This document shows positions 9,699 through 17,466 of a stretch of 50,772 bases of DNA, piece by piece. The stretch comes from Bacteroidota bacterium (GTDB taxonomy: Bacteria > Bacteroidota > Bacteroidia > Palsa-965), in the NCBI GenBank assembly GCA_013298545.1, contig JAAFIA010000028.1, positions 1 through 50,772 on the forward strand, written 5' to 3'. The notes beneath the pieces were generated by a model. It saw only the letters and a list, made by a program, of their open reading frames with translations, was not told the origin of the DNA and did not search any database. Each line of letters starts with the position of its first letter. Position 1 is the stretch's first letter. The position numbers and the translations under genes were made by a program.

Positions 9699-10331
9699 AT
9701 GCCGCTCCTGCATCAACGTATTTTATCTCAAACACAAATTTTGGGCATCTGGCAACTCACCGAGTCAGAGGATGAACTGCTTGCGCAACACACATGGCTG
9801 CCTGAATTTGCAACCATTCCCCCTTCCCTCACCCACCCCCAACGCCGCGCGCAATGGCTCGCCACACGCGTTCTCCTCGCCGAACTTCACCAACGCGAAG
9901 AAATCAACTACGATGAGAATGGTAAACCGTTTCTCGGCATCACAAACAAACACCTTTCGATTTCTCATTCCAACAATTTAGTCGCGCTAATCATCGACAC
10001 CAAACCCGTTGGCATCGACATCGAACACATCAGTCCAAAAATTGAACGCATCGCCCGAAAATTTATGCAACCATCCGAGATTGCCGATGCCATGCGCGAA
10101 GATACCGTTCGCAAAATGTATGTCTATTGGTGTGTCAAAGAGGCCCTCTACAAAGTCAATGGCGACAAAGGTGTTTCGCTTCTACAAAACATTGCCGTTG
10201 AACCATTTTCTATTTATACCGATGCAGAACTCACAGCGCACGTGCGTTTCAAAACCTATCACCTCACACGCAAACTTCGCTTCGAGCAATTTGGCGAGTT
10301 TATGCTTGCCTACACCGTAACGGAATCATGA
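9699..10331 (+). CDS. 4'-phosphopantetheinyl transferase family protein
   Basis: 210 residues from the ATG at 9699. It is an Sfp-type enzyme that moves phosphopantetheine from CoA to a Ser of carrier proteins. Visible motifs are the ISHS segment (LSISHSNNLVAL), the Mg-binding PVGIDIEHI and the WCVKEALYK signature (the WxxKEAxxK box). The size fits the two-fold pseudodimer Sfp class rather than the short AcpS. The stop overlaps the next start (ATGA at 10328), so it is translationally coupled to the GGGP synthase. No polyketide or peptide synthase is near, so the likely client is the fatty-acid acyl carrier protein. Confidence 0.9.
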   Translation: MPLLHQRILSQTQILGIWQLTESEDELLAQHTWLPEFATIPPSLTHPQRRAQWLATRVLLAELHQREEINYDENGKPFLGITNKHLSISHSNNLVALIIDTKPVGIDIEHISPKIERIARKFMQPSEIADAMREDTVRKMYVYWCVKEALYKVNGDKGVSLLQNIAVEPFSIYTDAELTAHVRFKTYHLTRKLRFEQFGEFMLAYTVTES

Positions 10332-11074
10332 ACCAGTCTATCTATACGTTTTTAGTCGATGCGCATCAAGCCAAACGTAAATTATTGGCCGTGCTCATCG
10401 ATCCCGATAAAACAACACACCTGAATCGTCTTCTCGAAATGGCGGCAAAAAATCCACCCGATTTATTTTTAGTCGGTGGAAGTTTACTGCACGAAAATCG
10501 CATCGAAGAAACCATTGCAACAATCAAAAAACACCTCCCTGTTCCTGTTTTACTTTTCCCCGGAAGTCATTTGCACCTTGCGCCCAATGCTGATGGATTA
10601 TTGCTTTTATCGGTAACCTCTGGACGCAATCCCGATCTGCTCATTGGTCGTCATGTACTCGCCGCACCCGCTATTCAACGCAGCGGAATCGAAATCATAC
10701 CAACAGGATATTTGTTGATCGAAAGCGGTCGCACAACTGCAGTTAGTTACATGAGTCAAACATCACCTATTCCAAACGACAAACCAGAGATTGCCGCGGC
10801 AACAGCACTCGCTGGCCAACAACTGGGTTTGCGCTGCACCTACTTAGAAGCGGGAAGTGGCGCGCAAGAAACAGTTCCCGTTGCAACAGTTGAAGAAGTA
10901 CGTCAAGTCCTTTCACATCTTTTACTGGTTGGTGGTGGCATTCGCCAACCCGCACAAGCCCACGCACTCGCACAGGCTGGCGCAGACATCATTGTGATCG
11001 GAAATATCTTAGAACAACAGCCTGAGCTCCTTCCACAATTTGTTCAGACCCTTCACGCATTCCAACATTCATGA
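10328..11074 (+). CDS. Geranylgeranylglyceryl phosphate synthase family (PcrB/GGGPS-like)
   Basis: 248 residues, TIM-barrel prenyltransferase. Family members join a polyprenyl diphosphate to sn-glycerol-1-phosphate, forming an ether bond; archaea use this for lipids, and Bacteroidota carry a related group. Visible are the N-terminal LLAVLIDPDKT, the phosphate-binding region LFLVGGSLL, the barrel segment PTGYLLIESG, the active-site-like YLEAGSGA and the late phosphate loop LLVGGGIRQ followed by GADIIVIGNILEQ. It overlaps both neighbours by ATGA, so the PPTase, this enzyme and the TenI-like gene form one transcription unit. The product in this organism is not known from the sequence. Confidence 0.9.
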   Translation: MNQSIYTFLVDAHQAKRKLLAVLIDPDKTTHLNRLLEMAAKNPPDLFLVGGSLLHENRIEETIATIKKHLPVPVLLFPGSHLHLAPNADGLLLLSVTSGRNPDLLIGRHVLAAPAIQRSGIEIIPTGYLLIESGRTTAVSYMSQTSPIPNDKPEIAAATALAGQQLGLRCTYLEAGSGAQETVPVATVEEVRQVLSHLLLVGGGIRQPAQAHALAQAGADIIVIGNILEQQPELLPQFVQTLHAFQHS

Positions 11075-11715
11075 AACTAATCGTCATCACCCCTACTAAA
11101 ATTCTGGAAAACGAAGCGCGTTTAGTTACCGAACTTTTTCAGCATGGCTTACAAACGCTCCATCTCAAAAAAATCAATTCCACAACCGCCGACGTTCGCG
11201 CATACCTCGAAGCCATTCCAAAAACATTCCATCCAAACATTGTCCTCCACAGCCACCACCGACTCGCAACATCGTTTGATGTTCAAGGCATACACATCAG
11301 TCGCGCTCACCGCAAGAATACCATGCGCCAACGTTTGCGCGAATGGTGGCTGAAAATTCGCAGACCCAACCTTTCCTATTCGCGCTCGTACTACAAACTA
11401 CTTCAACTACACGAAGACAAAAAACAATTTCAGTACGTTTTTCTTTCACCCATTTTCGATCGGCTGACACACGATTTTGCAGCAGGATTTAGTGCTGCTA
11501 CGCTTCGTGTTGCTTTGGAAAAATGTAAAACTCCTGTCATTGCCCGCGGACACATTGAAATTGATAAAATACCTATTCTAAATGGTCTCGGATTTAAAGG
11601 AATTGCCATTCAACAAACCATTTGGGAAAGCGAAAATCCAATCAACACATTTCTCGAATTTGAAGAACGTATTCGCGAATTAAATCCAACGCACAAACAA
11701 AACGCACATGCTTGA
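11071..11715 (+). CDS. TenI/ThiE-like thiamine phosphate synthase family protein
   Basis: 214 residues, a (beta/alpha)8 protein of the thiamine phosphate synthase/TenI superfamily. It has the opening strand LIVITPTKI, the glycine-poor central strand NIVLHSHHRLA, SPIFDRLTHDFAAGFS and PVIARGHIEID. The SPIFD-x-x-x-x-D/K-x-G pattern is typical of the TenI branch (thiazole tautomerase-like), and the classic ThiE phosphate motif is not obvious, so synthase activity is uncertain. It overlaps the GGGP synthase by ATGA and the PnuC-type transporter by 8 bases. With the TPP riboswitch 1.1 kb downstream this supports a thiamine locus. Confidence 0.8.
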   Translation: MKLIVITPTKILENEARLVTELFQHGLQTLHLKKINSTTADVRAYLEAIPKTFHPNIVLHSHHRLATSFDVQGIHISRAHRKNTMRQRLREWWLKIRRPNLSYSRSYYKLLQLHEDKKQFQYVFLSPIFDRLTHDFAAGFSAATLRVALEKCKTPVIARGHIEIDKIPILNGLGFKGIAIQQTIWESENPINTFLEFEERIRELNPTHKQNAHA

Positions 11716-12310
11716 ACGTTTTATCGCAGGTGTGATGCACACCAGCAGCAGCGAATGGCTTGCTGTCTTGTGTGGAATTATTTATGTTGTTTTAGCCGTC
11801 AAAGAATCGTATTGGTGTTGGCCATTCGGCATCATCAGTTCGGCCCTGTATATTTTTATCAATTACCAATACACGTACTATTGGGATGCGCTGCTCCAAA
11901 TTTATTATTGCCTTGTCGGAGTTTATGGTTGTTGGATTTGGTATAAAAATCCGCCGCAACAAAAAAGTGCTTTACACATTTCGAAAACACCTCGGTCTAA
12001 ATTGCTCGGCTTGTTTGGCCTAATCGTGCTACTCGCTGGTGTTATGGGCTATCTCGCCGACATCAAAACAGATTCTACGGCGCCGTATGCCGATGGCGCG
12101 CTTACAGCAGCAAGTTTCATCGCAACGTGGATGACCGCGCGCAAATGGCTAGAAAACTGGTTACTTTGGATCATCATTGATCTCGCATACATTCCACTTT
12201 ACCTCACACGCGATGCAGAACTCACAGCTGTTTTGTATCTGATATATGCGATCTTTGCTGCAGCCGGATTCATCACATGGAAAAAGCAAATCAGGACATC
12301 AAACGTATAG
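11708..12310 (+). CDS. PnuC/PnuT-family vitamin transporter
   Basis: 200 residues, about seven membrane helices. PnuC-family proteins take up nicotinamide riboside, thiamine or related vitamins by facilitated diffusion, trapped by phosphorylation inside. Family marks are the N-terminal WLAVLCGIIYVVLAVKESYW with WPFGIISS, and the C-terminal WLENWLLWIIIDLAYIP followed by the late Trp in FITWKK. It overlaps the TenI-like gene upstream and the NadR-like kinase downstream (34 bases), so all are coupled. The TPP-riboswitch-controlled receptor next door makes thiamine (PnuT) the more likely substrate; nicotinamide riboside (PnuC) remains possible because the partner kinase resembles NadR. Confidence 0.9.
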   Translation: MLERFIAGVMHTSSSEWLAVLCGIIYVVLAVKESYWCWPFGIISSALYIFINYQYTYYWDALLQIYYCLVGVYGCWIWYKNPPQQKSALHISKTPRSKLLGLFGLIVLLAGVMGYLADIKTDSTAPYADGALTAASFIATWMTARKWLENWLLWIIIDLAYIPLYLTRDAELTAVLYLIYAIFAAAGFITWKKQIRTSNV

Positions 12311-12816
12311 CCATCATTGGTGCAGAAAGTACAGGCAAGACAACCTTGGCCCGTTCGCTTGCGTTGCGCTATCAAACCATTTGGGTTCCTGAATATGCAC
12401 GCGAGTACATGACCGTCGTTGACTATTCCGACTATACGCTAGATGACATCATCAACATTGCCAAAGAACAAAAGCAGCAAGAAGAACAAGCCATTGGCAA
12501 TGCGAATAAACTACTCATCACCGATACCGAATTTATAACGGCCAAAGTATGGTGCGAAGATGTGTTTGGCACTTGCCCCAAGTGGATTGAAGAACAAGTT
12601 CAAACCAACCGATACGATTTATATTTGCTCACAGCAAACGATTTGCCATGGGTTCCCGATCCTGTTCGCATCAATTCGCAACGTCGCGAATATTTTTTTA
12701 ATTGGTACAAACGAGAACTAGAACAAGAGCAACTACCGTTCGAGATTGTCAGCGGCAAATACGAAGCGCGTCTTTTCTGTGCGGTACAAGCCATTAAAAA
12801 AAGATTTGCCATTTAA
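12277..12816 (+). CDS. NadR-like ATPase/kinase
   Basis: 179 residues, P-loop kinase resembling the C-terminal ribosylnicotinamide kinase half of NadR. It has the Walker A loop IIGAESTGKTTLA (about 12-24), VPEYAREYM, and a Walker B-like LLITDTEF. It lacks the N-terminal regulator and the NMN adenylyltransferase parts of full NadR. The gene overlaps the PnuC-type transporter by 34 bases, a typical pairing in which the kinase traps the imported nucleoside-like vitamin. Beside a TPP riboswitch it could phosphorylate thiamine; beside a true PnuC it would phosphorylate nicotinamide riboside. The promoter of the downstream receptor begins inside its last codons. Confidence 0.87.
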   Translation: MEKANQDIKRIAIIGAESTGKTTLARSLALRYQTIWVPEYAREYMTVVDYSDYTLDDIINIAKEQKQQEEQAIGNANKLLITDTEFITAKVWCEDVFGTCPKWIEEQVQTNRYDLYLLTANDLPWVPDPVRINSQRREYFFNWYKRELEQEQLPFEIVSGKYEARLFCAVQAIKKRFAI

Positions 12817-12834
12817 TTTCCTTTTGTACTTTTG
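12805..12834 (+). promoter_or_regulatory. Promoter of the TPP-riboswitch/TonB receptor unit
   Basis: TTTG (12805-12808), an 18-base spacer and TACTTTTG (12827-12834), an exact -7 match. The -33 box is inside the 3' end of the NadR-like gene. The start near 12840 falls right at the 5' edge of the riboswitch aptamer. Confidence 0.7.
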
Positions 12835-12842
12835 TAGCAAGA

Positions 12843-12957
12843 TCCGAAAGGGGTGCCTGCGCGCAAACTGCGCAATGGCTGAGATCACACCCTGCATCGT
12901 TGTTCTAAAAAAAACAACCTTGCACACCTGAACAAGATAATGCTTGCGTAGGGAAAA
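12843..12957 (+). promoter_or_regulatory. TPP (THI-element) riboswitch
   Basis: All conserved THI-box blocks are present in order: GGGGTGCC (about 12850), a GCGC/GCGC helix, the CTGAGA core (12879-12884) with CACACCC closing the helix, a variable arm with GTTGTT and its complement, then ACCTGAACAAGATAATGC (12926-12943) and GCGTAGGGAA. Thiamine pyrophosphate binding should reduce expression of the TonB receptor at 13023. No other gene is downstream in this unit. Confidence 0.95.
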
Positions 12958-12961
12958 AGAT

Positions 12962-13006
12962 GGAATCGATTCATTGGCGGTTTCCCTTTACCGATGAATT
13001 TGTTCC
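12962..13006 (+). promoter_or_regulatory. Candidate riboswitch expression platform hairpin
   Basis: Between the aptamer and the ATG, 12968-12977 can pair with 12991-13000 (eight to ten pairs including one or two G-U), closed further by GGAA (12962-12965) with TTCC (13003-13006). The loop holds TTTCCCTTT, which can pair either with AAAAGGAA (13012-13019, upstream of the ATG) or with AGGGAAA at the end of the aptamer. No T-run follows, so control of translation is more likely than termination. Confidence 0.45.
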
Positions 13007-13022
13007 GTCGCAAAAGGAATAC

Positions 13023-15410
13023 ATGAAACTAAAATTGACACTCGCGCTCGCTTGCATACACGCATGCCTCAGCGCACAAATCTGCGGTACGGTCATCGAT
13101 GCTGCGACACGCGAACCCATTCCGTTCGCCATCATCCGGCTTGACAGCACACAACTCGTTACCACCAGCACACGCGATGGTTCGTTTTGTTTGCAAACAA
13201 ACCGCACGGGAAATCTAATCGTGCAGATGCTCGGCTTTCAAACAAACACGAGCAGACAAACGCCACCAGCTTCGGGCTTACAAATTGAATTGCAAGCGGC
13301 ATCATTCGTTCAAGATCAAGTATTAGTTTCGGCAACACGCGTCGATGAGCGTTCGGCTATTGCACACACAACACTTTCGAAAGAAGAAATTGAAAAACAA
13401 AACTTCGGACAAGATGTTCCGTTTTTGCTCGCCAGTCAACCATCGAGTGTTGCTTCGTCCGACAATGGAACGGGAATTGGTTATACCGCTATTCGCATTC
13501 GCGGAACAGACGCTACGCGCATCAACGTTACGGTAAATGGTGCGCCCGTAAACGATGCCGAATCGCAAGGCGTTTTCTGGGTCGATCTGCCCGATATTTC
13601 TTCCTCTGCCGAAAATATTCAAGTGCAACGTGGTGTTGGCACATCAACAAATGGCGCGGGGGCTTTTGGTGGTTCCATCAATTTACAAACGAGTCAACTC
13701 AGTGAAAAAGCATTTTCTACACTCACGATTTCGGGCGGTTCGTTCAATACCAAACGCCTCACCGCAAGCGCAGGAACCGGATTGCTCAACAACCACTGGG
13801 CATTTGACGGGCGCTTATCGCGCATTGTTTCTGACGGATACATTGATCGGGCAACTTCTTCGCTTAGTTCTTGGTCGATGAGTGGCGGTTGGCAAAACGA
13901 AAACGTATTGATCAAAGCCTTGGCTTTTTCGGGTTCAGAAAAAACGTATCAAGCTTGGGATGGTGTGAATGAAGATTCTATTCGCGCAGGAAATTTCACC
14001 TACAACCAATTGGGTCAATACTCCGACTCGCTTGGCAATATTTATTATTACAACAACGAAACCGATAATTACAAACAAGATAATTACCAATTGCTTTTTG
14101 CTTGGCGTACAAACGATCATTGGTTTATCAATGCAACACTTTACAGCACCATTGGCAAAGGCTATTACGAGCAATTCAAAGAAGACCAAACGCTTGCTGA
14201 CTACGGACTATCAAACATCACGCTTGGAAATACAACCATCACCTCAACCGATTTGATTCGCCAACGTTGGCTCGACAATCAATTGTTTGGTATCGTTGCA
14301 TCGGCGCAATACCGCAGTTCAAAACGACTCGATATGGTTCTGGGTGGTGGCGCAAGCCAATACAACGGCAGACACTTTGGCCAAGTTATCTGGGCACAAT
14401 TTCTTCCGGCAAACACGTTAAACGATCACAGGTATTACGACAACGATGCCATCAAGCAAGATGCCAATGTGTATGCACGCGCCACTTACCGCATCAGCAA
14501 TCAGTTTTCGTTTTTCACCGATTTGCAGTTGCGTTATGTAACGTATCAGTTTGAAGGGTTTGACGAAAATTTACTTCCGGCAGCACAAGAAATTGCTTTG
14601 TTGTTTTTCAATCCCAAAGCAGGAATCACCTACGCATGGAATGAAAGCGCAGAAGCGTACGCATTTTTCGGCATTGCGAATAAAGAACCCAACCGCACAG
14701 ACTATACCGAATCGAGTGCAAGCAGCAAACCCAGCCACGAAACGCTCTACGACACCGAAGCCGGCATTCGCATCCGAAAAACAAAAACACGTTTTGGAGC
14801 CAATGTGTATTTCATGAATTACAACAACCAACTGGTGGTTACCGGAAAAATAAACGACGTAGGTGCCTACACGCGCGAGAATGTCGAACAAAGTTACCGC
14901 GCCGGAATTGAACTTGAATTCAACTGGCAAATCATCAAACCACTTCAGTTTGTTGCCACCACCACATTCAGTCAAAACAAAATTCGCAACTACACCGAAT
15001 ACATTGACGACTACGACAACGGCGGACAAAAAGCAACCTTCTATTCCGAAACCGACATTGCCTTATCGCCCGCACTCACCGGATTTGGTGGGCTCGAATA
15101 TCAACTTGGAAAACACATTTCGTTCATGCTTATGGAGCGTTATGTAAGCAAGCAGTATATTGACAATACGTCTTCTGACACGCGCAGCATAGATGCATAC
15201 GCGCTCACCGATTTACGCATCAATTATGCGTTTCAAGGCAAGCAACTCAAATCAGGAAACATTGGCCTTCAAGTCAACAACATCACCAATACCCGTTACA
15301 GCGCCAATGGGTATAGTTACGGCTACATCTATGGCGGCGAGCAACGTTTCAATTTTCTTTTCCCGCAAGCAGGCACCAATGCAATGCTGATGGTGCAGTT
15401 GAAATTTTAG
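13023..15410 (+). CDS. TonB-dependent receptor under TPP riboswitch control (predicted thiamine receptor)
   Basis: 795 residues. The ATG at 13023 is chosen because it starts a good signal peptide (MKLKLTLALACIHACLSAQ); the earlier ATG at 12960 lies in the riboswitch platform. A carboxypeptidase-regulatory-like domain (about 20-100, GTVIDAATREPIPFAIIR) precedes a plug (about 110-225, AIRIRGTDATRINVTVNGAP, then GAFGGSINLQT) and a barrel ending in MLMVQLKF. The riboswitch predicts that it imports thiamine or a derivative through the outer membrane with TonB energy, feeding the PnuC-type transporter and kinase encoded just upstream. It is terminated by a hairpin at 15428. Confidence 0.93.
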   Translation: MKLKLTLALACIHACLSAQICGTVIDAATREPIPFAIIRLDSTQLVTTSTRDGSFCLQTNRTGNLIVQMLGFQTNTSRQTPPASGLQIELQAASFVQDQVLVSATRVDERSAIAHTTLSKEEIEKQNFGQDVPFLLASQPSSVASSDNGTGIGYTAIRIRGTDATRINVTVNGAPVNDAESQGVFWVDLPDISSSAENIQVQRGVGTSTNGAGAFGGSINLQTSQLSEKAFSTLTISGGSFNTKRLTASAGTGLLNNHWAFDGRLSRIVSDGYIDRATSSLSSWSMSGGWQNENVLIKALAFSGSEKTYQAWDGVNEDSIRAGNFTYNQLGQYSDSLGNIYYYNNETDNYKQDNYQLLFAWRTNDHWFINATLYSTIGKGYYEQFKEDQTLADYGLSNITLGNTTITSTDLIRQRWLDNQLFGIVASAQYRSSKRLDMVLGGGASQYNGRHFGQVIWAQFLPANTLNDHRYYDNDAIKQDANVYARATYRISNQFSFFTDLQLRYVTYQFEGFDENLLPAAQEIALLFFNPKAGITYAWNESAEAYAFFGIANKEPNRTDYTESSASSKPSHETLYDTEAGIRIRKTKTRFGANVYFMNYNNQLVVTGKINDVGAYTRENVEQSYRAGIELEFNWQIIKPLQFVATTTFSQNKIRNYTEYIDDYDNGGQKATFYSETDIALSPALTGFGGLEYQLGKHISFMLMERYVSKQYIDNTSSDTRSIDAYALTDLRINYAFQGKQLKSGNIGLQVNNITNTRYSANGYSYGYIYGGEQRFNFLFPQAGTNAMLMVQLKF

Positions 15411-15427
15411 AAATATTTTAACGGCAT

Positions 15428-15466
15428 AAAAAAAGCGACGTGTTAGGCATGTCGCTTTTTTGTTTT
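15428..15466 (+). terminator. Terminator of the thiamine receptor; left copy of a repeated hairpin
   Basis: AAAAAAGCGAC pairs with GTCGCTTTTTT, followed by T-rich sequence. The loop carries GTGTTAGGCAT. A near-identical hairpin in the opposite orientation ends the LRR gene at 17467-17502. Confidence 0.85.
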
Positions 15467-15564
15467 TTGTGGGTTTGTGGCTTTGCGTTCGGGCGAATCT
15501 CGAAGCACAAAACTACACCTTTACACATCATCCCGCATGGCGCAAAATTCGTATTTACAAATGT

Positions 15565-16017
15565 TTATTTTTCCCAATTTTCAGAATCTTCATAATGCCA
15601 AAAATTTTTCGTTATTGGAGTTGTTGAAAGATCATCAATCGACCACTTACTCAAATCCACTCTCCATTTGAAAGAAATTACGCCAGTATATTCCGTTTTA
15701 AAATGAACGTGCGCTTCAGTCCAACACAAGTTCTGGAGTAAGTTTTCAAATTTCGCCTTCCATTCCGTCCATTCGTGTTCCACAGATTTAAGGGAAGCAG
15801 CAAAGTGAATCGTCCGTCCCCAATACTCCAAGTTTGGCCCTTCAGTTAATTTGTCATTTTTTGTAATAGAGAACATTTCTTTTGACAAAGGTGGCCAAGA
15901 GTCGGAAGTAGGGAGATTATTAATCACATGCTCATTATGAGCATAAATTTCTTGCAGTTTCTTGTGACTCAATCCATATTCTTGAATCACTCCGTATATA
16001 ATAGTGGTCATTCCCAT
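15565..16017 (-). CDS. Hypothetical protein of the AT-rich island
   Basis: 150 residues, no signal peptide and no membrane segment. The sequence is rich in Trp, His and Glu (for example NLEYWGRTIHFAASLKS and HEWTEWKAKFENLL) and begins MGMTTIIYGVIQEYGL. I do not recognise the family; a small immunity-type or cassette-borne accessory protein is possible on context only. It stands alone on the minus strand between the repeated terminator and the long palindrome at 16028-16165, the position of a gene in a cassette-like unit. Confidence 0.65.
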   Translation of the reverse strand: MGMTTIIYGVIQEYGLSHKKLQEIYAHNEHVINNLPTSDSWPPLSKEMFSITKNDKLTEGPNLEYWGRTIHFAASLKSVEHEWTEWKAKFENLLQNLCWTEAHVHFKTEYTGVISFKWRVDLSKWSIDDLSTTPITKNFWHYEDSENWEK

Positions 16018-16027
16018 TTTTCAAATA

Positions 16028-16165
16028 TTGGTTAACGGTTTTGGGCTTGGGGAGGTTGCGAGCTTCAGAGCGCATTATTTTCTGTTAAAAATGAAATTTC
16101 TTGCGAAATGTAAAAGTGAATTTACCACAAAATTCGCAATCTTGCCAGACGCCTGTTAGTAGCAG
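16028..16165. repeat. Long imperfect palindrome, attC-like
   Basis: The 154-base gap between two island genes is an imperfect inverted repeat. The left end on the plus strand reads TTAACGGTTTTGGGCTTGG then GGAGGTTGCGAGC; the right end on the minus strand reads CTAACAGGCGTCTGGCAAG then ATTGCGAA. Nested inside are TTGCGAA (16101) with TTCGCAA (16133) and GTAAA with TTTAC, and near the right end GCCTG with CAGGC (16151-16167). The size, TAAC/GTTA ends and imperfect pairing resemble an integron attC site, although the 7-base core boxes match only partly. Confidence 0.5.
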
Positions 16166-16171
16166 GCATAA

Positions 16172-16483
16172 TTATAATTTGGAGTTTTTTTTTATTCTTT
16201 CAATTGATTCAGCCGTAAAATAAACATAATAGACTTCGTTTGAAATCAGATCAAATCTCTCAATCATAATTTCAGGTGATAATACAACACCAGTTACAAT
16301 TCGGTTTTTTTTATTAGTAATTTTGATTTTTTGGCCATGCGCAGGCATGCTTACAAATGATATAGCAGTAACTATTCCATCAAATATTTCATAGCATTTC
16401 TTTCCATTATGTAATTTGTCAACTAGCTTTTTCTTGAAATTTCCCTCGACAGAGAAGCCGTTTATTTTGAAGTTATTCACCAT
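16172..16483 (-). CDS. Hypothetical 103-residue protein coupled to the GNAT gene
   Basis: 103 residues, no signal peptide. It is basic and beta-rich by eye (KKLVDKLHNGKKCYEIFDG, then KIKITNKKNRIVTGVVLS and EVYYVYFTAESIERIKK). I do not recognise it. The start overlaps the end of the acetyltransferase-like gene by 11 bases, so the two are translationally coupled and probably work together. It has no ribbon-helix-helix pattern, so it does not look like the antitoxin of a known GNAT toxin pair. Confidence 0.65.
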   Translation of the reverse strand: MVNNFKINGFSVEGNFKKKLVDKLHNGKKCYEIFDGIVTAISFVSMPAHGQKIKITNKKNRIVTGVVLSPEIMIERFDLISNEVYYVYFTAESIERIKKNSKL

Positions 16484-17336
16484 GTGTAAGTGTAGGATTT
16501 TGTTCGTCCCAAAGTTTATGTAAATTAATTTGTGTACTTTCTTTTTTAAGAAAATATATTAATTCTTTCATAATATTACTTGGAATTGGTTTTCCTTTTG
16601 TCTCAAGAAGATTACCCTTGAAGTCAAACTTCGTAAATACATTTTCTGACTTGTTATCAAAATGAAAGTGCTTTTTACCGTTAATTAAATGGTCATTGGA
16701 ATACACATTAAATTTATAACCATATTTTAATTTCCATTCGGAGACTTGTTGAAATTCTTCGTATCGAATTCCTTTTTCTATTTCTTCATGAGTTAAATTC
16801 CCTTTAATGATTTGAGTTAGCAGATCATCAAATATTAGCTCTATTGTTTTTACAGTTTCTAGAATGTAGAGCGCGATTGTTTTCCCTGTTTTGCCACCAA
16901 CATAAGAATTACCAACTTTTTGAAAATCTAATTTTTCCAAAATAAATTTCATAGGATTTGATTCACTTTCTTCTGTTGTCGCGAATAAACTCTCTCTACC
17001 CAAACTAGAAATTAGTTGACGACTAATTTCTTTTCCTAGGCCTTTACCTCGAATTTCGGGATGGTCTATTACATACAAGTATCCAAGCTCATGATTGTAA
17101 AATGACTTTAATTCGGAAACTCCAGCTTTATCAAATTGAGTTTTATAACCTTGTTTAATTGCTCCAATACCAATTAATAGATTATCATATTTAACAAAAC
17201 ATAGTAAATAACATCCTTTAATTTTATCAATGGAAGGATTTATAATTTGATTTTGTTCTATCAGTAAATTCAAAAAACTTTCTAACTCTTTAGTTGGAAA
17301 ATTAATTGGTTTGTCTATTGTAATATCAATCATCAT
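16473..17336 (-). CDS. GNAT acetyltransferase-like domain fused to a DUF4160-like domain
   Basis: 287 residues. The N-terminal part (about 20-155) looks like a GNAT acyltransferase: a central strand GYLYVIDHPEIRGKGLGKEI gives the acetyl-CoA loop RGKGLG. The C-terminal part (about 205-280) has YKFNVYSNDHL, KKHFHFDN, FDFKGNLLETKG, then a helix ending NLHKLWDEQNP. That order matches the small DUF4160 family (Y-NDH, HFH, a G-x-I/L strand, LH-x-x-L-x-x-W); this is my reading, not a search result. The gene is strongly AT-rich compared with flanking genes, overlaps the 103-residue gene, and lies inside an island bracketed by inverted terminators. Confidence 0.75.
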   Translation of the reverse strand: MMIDITIDKPINFPTKELESFLNLLIEQNQIINPSIDKIKGCYLLCFVKYDNLLIGIGAIKQGYKTQFDKAGVSELKSFYNHELGYLYVIDHPEIRGKGLGKEISRQLISSLGRESLFATTEESESNPMKFILEKLDFQKVGNSYVGGKTGKTIALYILETVKTIELIFDDLLTQIIKGNLTHEEIEKGIRYEEFQQVSEWKLKYGYKFNVYSNDHLINGKKHFHFDNKSENVFTKFDFKGNLLETKGKPIPSNIMKELIYFLKKESTQINLHKLWDEQNPTLTHGE

Positions 17337-17466
17337 TTAGATTATTTTCCGATTTATTGAAAATGCTTGCCTATAACTTCCCCCCCCAATTTACAAAATC
17401 CCCAAACAACAAAGAGACCACCGCATTAAATCTCAAAACCGCACAGCCCCCCCCTCAAAAAAACAC

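Noticed and set aside
11708-12816. Plain nicotinamide riboside salvage operon
   Set aside because: Possible from PnuC and NadR homology, but the adjacent TPP riboswitch and TenI-like gene favour thiamine; left as the alternative.
15565-17336. Insertion sequence or prophage
   Set aside because: No transposase, integrase or phage genes, and no terminal target duplication apart from the inverted terminator copies.
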